Assembly (NCBI GenBank): GCA_025361325.1
Contig: JANYAL010000406.1
Location: 1 to 9,134, forward strand
Source of the DNA: Bacteroidota bacterium
GTDB taxonomy: Bacteria; Bacteroidota; Bacteroidia; Chitinophagales; Chitinophagaceae
DNA: 9,134 nucleotides
Direction: 5' to 3'
Both the position numbers and the translations under genes were made by a program. Below, piece after piece: positions 1 through 4,851 of this stretch. Within the stretch, counting starts at the first letter, position 1. Each line of letters starts with the position of its first letter. The notes under the pieces were generated by a model that did no database searches, was not told where the DNA came from, and saw only the letters and a list, made by a program, of their open reading frames with translations.

Positions 1-206
1 AAAAGTTATACGGATATGCAAGTATACAACCATCGGACCATAGGGTGATTAATGCTCCTGTTCCCTGCAGACCTTGCGCATCCTGGAAGAATGCAAATAC
101 CAGCCGGATAACTGATCCGCTTCAATGCCCTGACAATATATGTATGACACACATAAAGACAGAATCAGTTTATAACATGTTCATTGAACATTTTAAAACA
201 GTATAA
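1..206 (+). CDS. C-terminal fragment of a glycosyltransferase family 9 (heptosyltransferase-like) protein
   Basis: The frame starting at base 3 is open from the window edge to a TAA at 204-206 and gives the last 67 residues of a protein whose start lies outside the window. It contains a tyrosine/glycine-rich entry (YGYAS), then HRVINAPVPCRPC, then two more cysteines in CPDNICM, followed by HIKTESVY and a short helix. The spacing C-x2-C-x16-C-x4-C and the order 'hRVi.aP.pC.pC ... C....CM..I..E.V' resemble the C-terminal tail of GT9 enzymes (ADP-heptose:LPS heptosyltransferases and relatives), which act at the cytoplasmic face of the inner membrane in LPS or other glycan assembly. What is seen is the open frame and the cysteine pattern; the family call is recognition from the tail only. 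It could be another cysteine-tailed glycosyltransferase. The sugar and acceptor cannot be told. The next gene begins 133 bp downstream on the same strand. Confidence 0.66.
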   Translation, partial: KLYGYASIQPSDHRVINAPVPCRPCASWKNANTSRITDPLQCPDNICMTHIKTESVYNMFIEHFKTV

Positions 207-339
207 ATATGCTACAATGAAAAACAATACCTTTTTTTAAATATTCCTTATTAAGATTCCAAACATGCAGATTAATTATTAAAAACGGGCAATTGGTTTG
301 GTAATAATCCTAATTTTATGACTCATATGTATAACTGAT

Positions 340-1335
340 ATGTCACTTATCCGAAAACTTAACATCAAGGCAAAAGCAGAGATAAATACCGGTTTCGGCG
401 TGAACAGTTCCGATTATGGGGGGCGTTTCACCAAAAAGAACGGTGAAGCGAATGTTGAAAAACACGGGATCCCATTCCTGGAACGTATCAGCTGGTTTCA
501 TACCATGCTTTCCATACGGACCTGGAAATTCCTTTTTATCATTGTCACATTCTTTATTACAGTAAACCTCCTGTTCGGTATTGTGTATTATTTTATGGGA
601 ACAGAACATTTTTACGGTCTGAAGAACGGAACGGAGTGGGAGAAATTTTGGGAAGCTTTCTTCTTCAGTACACAAACATTTACTACCGTGGGTTATGGAA
701 GGGTCAGTCCCGGCGGCTTTACTACAAGTGCTGTTGCGGCTTTTGAAGCATTGCTTGGCTTATTAACCTTTTCGCTGGCTACAGGTCTGTTCTACGGTCG
801 TTTCAGTAAACCGAAAGCATACATCAAGTTTTCACCGAATGCAATAATCGCTCCGTATAAGAATATAACTGCACTTATGCTCAGGATTGCACCTTTTAAG
901 AATGCCACTCTAACTGAAGCAGAAGCAAAACTTACCTTAGGCATGACTGTGGAAGAGAACGACAAAGCAGTGAATAAATTCTTTACACTGGACCTGGAAT
1001 ATGAAAAAGTGAATGCCTTAAACCTGAGCTGGACAATCGTTCATCCGATCACCGAGAACAGCCCCTTATATAATTTTACGGCAGCGGATTATGCCAATAC
1101 ACGTGGCGAAATCATTATATTTATCAAAGCATTTGATGACATGTTCAGCAATACTGTTGTGAAAAGAAGTTCATATACATTCAATGAATTGGTATTTGGC
1201 GCCAAATTCATTCCCATGTACCACAGTAACACCAAAGGTAACAAAACGGTCCTGGACCTTTCCCGGCTGAACAATTTTATAGAAGCGGACATCAGTTATG
1301 CTTTTTTAGAACCAACCCAGGCTATCAATTCCTGA
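340..1335 (+). CDS. Inward-rectifier potassium channel, KirBac type
   Basis: This 331-residue protein is a bacterial inward-rectifier K+ channel subunit, expected to work as an inner-membrane tetramer. After a hydrophilic N-terminus, an amphipathic slide helix (about 47-60, LERISWFHTMLS) leads into TM1 (about 62-86, containing NLLFGIVYY). The pore helix (103-115) is followed by the selectivity filter TVGYGR at 116-121. TM2 (about 128-152) carries E136 and ends in TGLFYGRFSKPKA, the family's junction with the cytoplasmic domain. The rest is the immunoglobulin-like cytoplasmic domain, with LMLRIAPFKNATLTEAEA (179-196) matching the usual 'LmfRvaN.R.n.i.eA' and SSYTFNELVFGAKF (277-290) matching 'SY..dEi.wG.rF'. 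Position 144 in TM2, which by my alignment to KirBac1.1 corresponds to the rectification-controller site, is phenylalanine, so polyamine block may be weak (inference). The length is normal for the family. The ATG at 340 has no clear Shine-Dalgarno sequence, common in this phylum. The stop is followed by a T-run but only a 4-bp stem. Confidence 0.95.
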   Translation: MSLIRKLNIKAKAEINTGFGVNSSDYGGRFTKKNGEANVEKHGIPFLERISWFHTMLSIRTWKFLFIIVTFFITVNLLFGIVYYFMGTEHFYGLKNGTEWEKFWEAFFFSTQTFTTVGYGRVSPGGFTTSAVAAFEALLGLLTFSLATGLFYGRFSKPKAYIKFSPNAIIAPYKNITALMLRIAPFKNATLTEAEAKLTLGMTVEENDKAVNKFFTLDLEYEKVNALNLSWTIVHPITENSPLYNFTAADYANTRGEIIIFIKAFDDMFSNTVVKRSSYTFNELVFGAKFIPMYHSNTKGNKTVLDLSRLNNFIEADISYAFLEPTQAINS

Positions 1336-1719
1336 GCTTTTTTTATTTCACTTTTAACTTTCTTAAACAGCTGAAATGCTTTTTAATGAAATACTTCTAA
1401 TGTAGCATTATACCAATATCAGCAGCGTGAGCAATTGAAGATTTTCAATGACGCACCCCACTTCATAAAAATGAGAGCCGGGTTTGTTTCTTAGTGTAGT
1501 AACCTGTTGTTGTGAAATTCATAGGTCATTATAAAACGGGTAAACGAACCTGAATATAAGATCACAAACGGTTTGCGTTCACTGAATTCGTATATATTTT
1601 TTTCAATAATAACCTATCTCGGTTAAAGCAGAGGGAGCCATACATCCCTGCGTTGCAAAACAATTATAGTACCTCCAGGTGATATATGACTAATTTAGCT
1701 TTGCATGTATCCGGTTCAG
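1336..1719. other. Gene-free region between convergent genes
   Basis: This 384-bp stretch separates the convergent ends of the potassium channel gene and tpiA. I read all six frames and found only short open stretches, none with a recognisable protein. I see no tRNA-like fold, no strong Rho-independent terminator for either gene, and no terminal repeats of an insertion sequence. Small dyads occur: TAACC/GGTTA arms at 1610-1614 and 1621-1625, and ACCT-CC-AGGT at about 1671-1680. A box TAGCTTTG at about 1696-1703 fits the Bacteroidota -7 consensus on the + strand but points only into the back of tpiA and lacks a partner box, so it is probably chance. Confidence 0.6.
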
Positions 1720-2484
1720 CTATTTTTTAAGGTTGTCAATTATGGCAGAGAATTCCGAAGCCACGAGACTTGCACCCCCCACCAATCCCCCGTCTACATC
1801 CAGTTGACTGAATAACTCAGCAGCATTTGAGGCTTTTACACTCCCACCATAAAGAACTGAAATACTTTCAGCAACTATGGAACCATATTTCGTTGACATG
1901 ACTTTCCTGATAAATGCATGCATTTGCTGGGCCTGATCACTGGTTGCTGTTTTACCAGTTCCAATTGCCCAAATGGGTTCATAAGCAATGATAAAACCGG
2001 TAAGTTGTATCGCATCCAAATGAAACAGTCCTTCCTCCAACTGTGTTTCTACATACTTGTATTCAGTACCCGAATCCCGTACTGCAAGAGGTTCACCACA
2101 ACAGAAGATGGGTTTCAATCCCGTTTGCAGGCACCTATTCACCTTTTCTGAAAGTAAGGCATTGTTTTCTTGGAAATATTCGCGTCTTTCACTGTGACCA
2201 ATGATAACATGGGTTACACCGATACTCTGCAGCATTTCAGTGCTTACCTCTCCTGTATAGGCCCCGTTTTTCCTATCAGAACAATTCTGGGCGGATATGA
2301 AAATTCCTTCTGTTCCGGACAGCATGTTCTTTATCGTTGTAAGATAAGGGAAGGGAACCCCTAAAACCACCTCCTGTCTTACACTGAGCTTACGGGGTTT
2401 GCTGATCAATTCTTCCGTCAGTGATACAGCCTCCTGTATGGTAAGGTTCATTTTCCAGTTTGCAGCGGCAATTTGTTTACGCAT
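1720..2484 (-). CDS. tpiA: Triosephosphate isomerase
   Basis: This 254-residue TIM-barrel enzyme interconverts dihydroxyacetone phosphate and glyceraldehyde 3-phosphate in the cytoplasm (glycolysis and gluconeogenesis), normally as a homodimer. All catalytic landmarks are present: N9 and K11 in AANWKMN, the electrophilic H97 in IIGHSERR (94-101), and the general base E169 in AYEPIWAIGTGKTA (167-180), whose tail forms the mobile loop 6. The phosphate-gripping motifs YGGSV (212-216) and GGLVGGASL (232-240) are also intact. The length is typical. The ATG at 2484 gives the normal family N-terminus, with AGGAAG immediately before it, rather close for a Shine-Dalgarno element. It lies 17 bp downstream of the GlmU-like gene on the same strand, so the two are probably cotranscribed. 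I see no clear terminator after the TAG. Confidence 0.98.
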   Translation of the reverse strand: MRKQIAAANWKMNLTIQEAVSLTEELISKPRKLSVRQEVVLGVPFPYLTTIKNMLSGTEGIFISAQNCSDRKNGAYTGEVSTEMLQSIGVTHVIIGHSERREYFQENNALLSEKVNRCLQTGLKPIFCCGEPLAVRDSGTEYKYVETQLEEGLFHLDAIQLTGFIIAYEPIWAIGTGKTATSDQAQQMHAFIRKVMSTKYGSIVAESISVLYGGSVKASNAAELFSQLDVDGGLVGGASLVASEFSAIIDNLKK

Positions 2485-2501
2485 CTTCCTTTGATTTGGA
2501 T

Positions 2502-3677
2502 TTAATATATAGCTGTTAAAATTCTCTTTTCCCTTTCAGTGATCGAAGAACCTTTTTGCCTTTTCCATTTGTCAATATCCTCAATTGCTTTCTGCAGGGA
2601 GTAACGTTCAATTCCATCGACTCCCCAGGAAAAACCGGAGATTAGTTTTGGAGTAAGCCCCTGTGCGAAAATATTACAGCTAACACCAGTGACAGTTCCG
2701 GTATTGAATGAGGTATTGATGGCCGAACGGGAATAATCTCCCATAAGTAATCCCCCTTTCTGACCGGAGGTCATCTCTTTTTTATCCGCATCCACCCAAT
2801 ATTTTACATTGCTGTAATTGTTCTTTACGTTACTGCATGTGGTACCTGCTCCCAGGTTACACCATTCCCCGATCACGCTGTCACCCAGATATCCATCATG
2901 TGCCTTGTTGCTGTGGCCAAAGATCACCGAATTCCTGATCTCGCCACCTACCACGCAATCCGGGCCGATGCTAGTTGCACCATAGATCTTAGAACCCATC
3001 TTTACAGTACTTCCTTCGCCTATCGAAACCGGCCCACGTATCATTGTACCTTCCATGATCTCCGCATTCTTTCCTATGTGAATCGGTCCGCCAGATGCAT
3101 TGAGAATACAATATTCCATTTTAACTCCCTGTTCTATAAAAACCTTACCCGGCTCGATCAGCCGGTTCGTTCTTGAAACAGTTTTGCTTTTTCGTCCCGA
3201 AGTGACAAGGTTAAAATCCTCCCTGATGGCCCAGTCATTCAATTGAAATATATGCCAAGGGTAATGTAAGGCTTTGACCTCATCCTCAAAATTCACAGAA
3301 CTGCGTATCTTAATCTTATCCAGGCCCTTGATTTCCTTTTTAGAGAATTTGAATGCGATGCCTCCCTCATTCTTAACGGAAAGAAATTCACCGGGTTTTA
3401 ACTTTTTTATCTTTCTAATTATAGCAGGGGTAGGTAAAACATTGGCATGCACCAAAAGGCAGATTTCTTCGCCCATGCCGGGGCCGATCTTTACGGAATT
3501 TTCATGATCCAGGTAATGGTCTTCCCACTTGTCAAAGGAATCCAGTTTTAGCATGCGTTCCCATTTTTCACGTATCGTCAGAATTCCAATACGTATATCG
3601 GGTATATGCCTGGTGAAGGTAAAGGGATGTAGATTTTCGGGCTTACAGTATTCTTCAGTAAATATGATCTTTTGCAT
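2502..3677 (-). CDS. GlmU-like two-domain sugar-phosphate nucleotidyl/acetyl-transferase
   Basis: This 391-residue protein has a degenerate nucleotidyltransferase-like N-terminal half and a left-handed beta-helix C-terminal half. The N-terminus (LHPFTFTRHIPDIRIGILTIREKWE, about 16-40) sits where a pyrophosphorylase should carry its glycine-rich GxGTRM loop, but that loop is missing. The hexapeptide-repeat region runs from about 175 to 345. It includes KAHDGYLGDSVIGEWCNLGAGT (258-279), which lines up with the acetyltransferase active site of classical GlmU; H260 corresponds to the catalytic histidine there. This architecture matches the 'alternative' bacterial GlmU group common in Bacteroidota, annotated as UDP-GlcNAc diphosphorylase/glucosamine-1-phosphate N-acetyltransferase. 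The likely role is supplying UDP-GlcNAc for peptidoglycan and LPS, but the uridylyl step is uncertain. It is the first gene of a probable pair with tpiA. A strong terminator for the preceding gene ends only 19 nt before its ATG. Confidence 0.88.
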   Translation of the reverse strand: MQKIIFTEEYCKPENLHPFTFTRHIPDIRIGILTIREKWERMLKLDSFDKWEDHYLDHENSVKIGPGMGEEICLLVHANVLPTPAIIRKIKKLKPGEFLSVKNEGGIAFKFSKKEIKGLDKIKIRSSVNFEDEVKALHYPWHIFQLNDWAIREDFNLVTSGRKSKTVSRTNRLIEPGKVFIEQGVKMEYCILNASGGPIHIGKNAEIMEGTMIRGPVSIGEGSTVKMGSKIYGATSIGPDCVVGGEIRNSVIFGHSNKAHDGYLGDSVIGEWCNLGAGTTCSNVKNNYSNVKYWVDADKKEMTSGQKGGLLMGDYSRSAINTSFNTGTVTGVSCNIFAQGLTPKLISGFSWGVDGIERYSLQKAIEDIDKWKRQKGSSITEREKRILTAIY

Positions 3678-3693
3678 ACCTAAAATTACTGAG

Positions 3694-3724
3694 AAAAAGT
3701 CCCCCCGGAGAACCGGAAGGACTT
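3694..3724 (-). terminator. Rho-independent terminator after rpmE2
   Basis: Read on the minus strand, AAGTCC (3724-3719), TT, CCGG (3716-3713), loop TTCT, CCGG (3708-3705), GG, GGACTT (3702-3697) folds into a 12-bp stem with two internal U-G pairs and a 4-nt loop. The T-run is the complement of AAAAA at 3698-3694. On the + strand the two wobble pairs become C/A mismatches and no T-run follows, so it works for minus-strand transcripts. It lies 53 bp beyond the rpmE2 stop codon and 19 nt ahead of the GlmU-like start codon. Confidence 0.85.
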
Positions 3725-3776
3725 AAAGTATAGCCATGAAAAACAAACTTTAATTAAAACTAATGAACGAATCGGG

Positions 3777-4031
3777 TTATTTAGCCTTTTTTTCGTAACG
3801 TTTGTTGAACTTATCGATACGGCCGGCCGTATCAACCAGTACATTTTTACCCGTATAAAACGGATGAGAAGTGTTGGATATCTCAAGTTTAATTACCGGG
3901 TATTCATTTCCATCATCCCATTTAACCATTTCAGTTGAATGTGCAGTAGAGCGGCTTAAAAACTGTGTCCCGTTACTCATGTCTTTGAAAACTACCGGTC
4001 TGTACTTAGACGGGTGTATACCTTTTTTCAT
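3777..4031 (-). CDS. rpmE2: 50S ribosomal protein bL31, type B (zinc-independent)
   Basis: This 84-residue protein of the large ribosomal subunit starts [17 protein letters not shown], the standard opening of type B L31, and continues with [14 protein letters not shown] (about 19-32), a region of about 30-60 ending in [11 protein letters not shown] (52-62), and a basic tail [12 protein letters not shown]. It has no cysteine at all, so it is the C-minus form that does not need zinc, unlike type A L31 with its zinc-binding cysteines. The length is normal for type B. The ATG at 4031 is the only sensible start. It appears to be transcribed alone: a promoter box and hairpin leader lie upstream and a strong terminator downstream. 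The hairpin suggests autogenous or other leader control (inference). Confidence 0.97.
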   Translation of the reverse strand: MKKGIHPSKYRPVVFKDMSNGTQFLSRSTAHSTEMVKWDDGNEYPVIKLEISNTSHPFYTGKNVLVDTAGRIDKFNKRYEKKAK

Positions 4032-4046
4032 AATATAAAACTTTTG

Positions 4047-4066
4047 TGTACGGATTTTGCCGTACA
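4047..4066 (-). promoter_or_regulatory. Leader hairpin in the 5' UTR of rpmE2
   Basis: A perfect 7-bp inverted repeat, TGTACGG (4047-4053) and CCGTACA (4060-4066), encloses a 6-nt loop. On the transcript it reads TGTACGG-CAAAAT-CCGTACA. It sits between the probable -7 promoter box (4082-4089) and the start codon (4031), so it should be in the mRNA, 15 nt before the ATG. No T-run follows directly, so it does not look like a terminator. L31 genes in other phyla have autoregulatory leader RNAs; that this one is such a leader is inference. Confidence 0.55.
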
Positions 4067-4081
4067 GGTTTAAATTGTTTG

Positions 4082-4089
4082 CAAAGGTA
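4082..4089 (-). promoter_or_regulatory. Probable -7 promoter box of rpmE2
   Basis: CAAAGGTA on the + strand reads TACCTTTG on the minus strand, a full match to the Bacteroidota -7 consensus TAnnTTTG. Transcription would start near 4075, giving a leader of about 45 nt that includes the hairpin at 4047-4066. The upstream -33 partner is poor: only TTTA, complement of 4113-4116, at a spacing of 23. Confidence 0.5.
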
Positions 4090-4223
4090 AAGTAATTTTT
4101 TAGTTTTTGGTCTAAATAGTCCCTTTTTAATACATTATTCCTTATAAAACAGCCCTAAAATCTGGTATGAACGGGTAGATTTTCAGTTTTCGCTTTTGAG
4201 TGAAATATAATTTTTTAAGGATA

Positions 4224-4715
4224 TTAACTCTTCATATTTACAAACTGCAGTGCCAATCCCAGGTTCCATCCTTTTGTAGCATGGATTACTTCCTGCAAAT
4301 CATCGATCTTTTTACCGGTTACCCTAATGATATCATCCATAATGGCAACTTGTACCTTCATACCGTTGTCTTTGATGAGTTTAACTATCTTTTTGGCATC
4401 TTCTTGTTTGATACCGTTCCTGACCACCACTTCCTGTTTCACTACTTTACCACTCTGAAAAGGTTCTTTGCTGAAATCAAAAATTTCTGCAGCCAGGCCT
4501 TGTTTCATACTCCGGCTAATCATAACATCGCGAATTTGTCCCAGTTTCATTTCACTCTCCGCCTCCAGATTCACCTTGTATTCTTTTTTATTAAATTCTA
4601 TAACAACAGGACTTCCTTTAAAGTCGAAGCGGTTTGTAATCTCTTTACTTACTGTATTGATCGCATTATCCAGTGTCTGCAGATCTACTTTACTGACCAT
4701 ATCAAATGATGGCAT
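4224..4715 (-). CDS. yajQ: YajQ-family nucleotide-binding protein
   Basis: This 163-residue cytoplasmic protein belongs to the YajQ family, which folds as two ferredoxin-like domains. It opens with MPSFDMVSKVDLQTLDNAIN and then has EITNRFDFKGSPVVIEFN (25-42), the family's most recognisable segment (RFDFkG). Other conserved stretches are the lysine-rich EVVVRNGIKQEDAKKIVKLIKD (95-116), KVQVAIMDDIIRVTGKKIDDLQEVI (120-144) and the end, LGLALQFVNMK. Some homologues bind cyclic di-GMP and act as effectors with a transcription regulator; others bind tRNA or nucleotides. Which applies here cannot be read from the sequence. The length is typical. It is probably a single-gene unit: a terminator separates it from the upstream receptor gene and a -7 box lies just ahead of it. 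Confidence 0.95.
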   Translation of the reverse strand: MPSFDMVSKVDLQTLDNAINTVSKEITNRFDFKGSPVVIEFNKKEYKVNLEAESEMKLGQIRDVMISRSMKQGLAAEIFDFSKEPFQSGKVVKQEVVVRNGIKQEDAKKIVKLIKDNGMKVQVAIMDDIIRVTGKKIDDLQEVIHATKGWNLGLALQFVNMKS

Positions 4716-4730
4716 AATATAATGTTTTCA

Positions 4731-4738
4731 CAAAAGTA
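4731..4738 (-). promoter_or_regulatory. Possible -7 promoter box of yajQ
   Basis: CAAAAGTA on the + strand reads TACTTTTG on the minus strand and matches TAnnTTTG. It is only 15 bp from the yajQ start codon, so the leader would be very short, about 8-10 nt. I find no good -33 box at the usual spacing, so the call is tentative. Confidence 0.35.
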
Positions 4739-4753
4739 TATTAAAAATCAAAA

Positions 4754-4841
4754 TTGCAGGTTGAAAGTTGCAGGTTCTTTAGTCAAATAAAACATATACC
4801 CCGCTTATAACAGCAGGGTATATGTAACCTTCAATTTTCAA
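4754..4841. repeat. Nested direct and inverted repeat around the receptor terminator
   Basis: TTGCAGGTT occurs twice, at 4754-4762 and 4768-4776, 14 bp apart, within a GCAGGTT/GAAAGTT alternation. The reverse complement of the same motif family returns at 4826-4841 (AACCTTCAATTTTCAA), pairing with 4761-4776 at 14 of 16 positions. The terminator stem-loop lies between these outer arms. The whole block resembles the short TTGAAAGTTGCAGGTT-like low-complexity intergenic repeats I associate with genomes of this group; that association is from memory. Confidence 0.5.
4784..4825 (-). terminator. Rho-independent terminator of the outer-membrane receptor gene
   Basis: A perfect 10-bp inverted repeat, ACATATACCC (4792-4801) and GGGTATATGT (4816-4825), is extended inward on the minus strand by a U-G pair and two G-C pairs to a 13-bp stem with loop TGTTATAA. 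The minus-strand sequence after the stem is TTTATTTG, a T-rich tail. It lies 27 bp beyond the receptor stop codon. On the + strand the wobble becomes a C/A mismatch, so the orientation favours the minus strand. Confidence 0.8.
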
Positions 4842-4851
4842 CCTTTACCGA

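Noticed and set aside
1315..1345. Terminator after the potassium channel gene
   Set aside because: A run of seven T follows the stop codon, but the only stem is CAGG/CCTG, 4 bp with a 9-nt loop, too weak to call.
1572..1600. Promoter-like TTTG ... TATATTTT on the + strand
   Set aside because: The spacing is 17, the -7 box lacks the final G, and no gene follows on that strand.
1696..1703. TAGCTTTG, a consensus -7 box on the + strand
   Set aside because: There is no -33 partner, and it points into the antisense of tpiA; an 8-bp degenerate motif is expected by chance.
4200..4709. Long + strand open frame of 169 codons opposite yajQ
   Set aside because: It is a shadow of yajQ, whose minus-strand product is a clear family match; the + product is compositionally odd and unrecognised.
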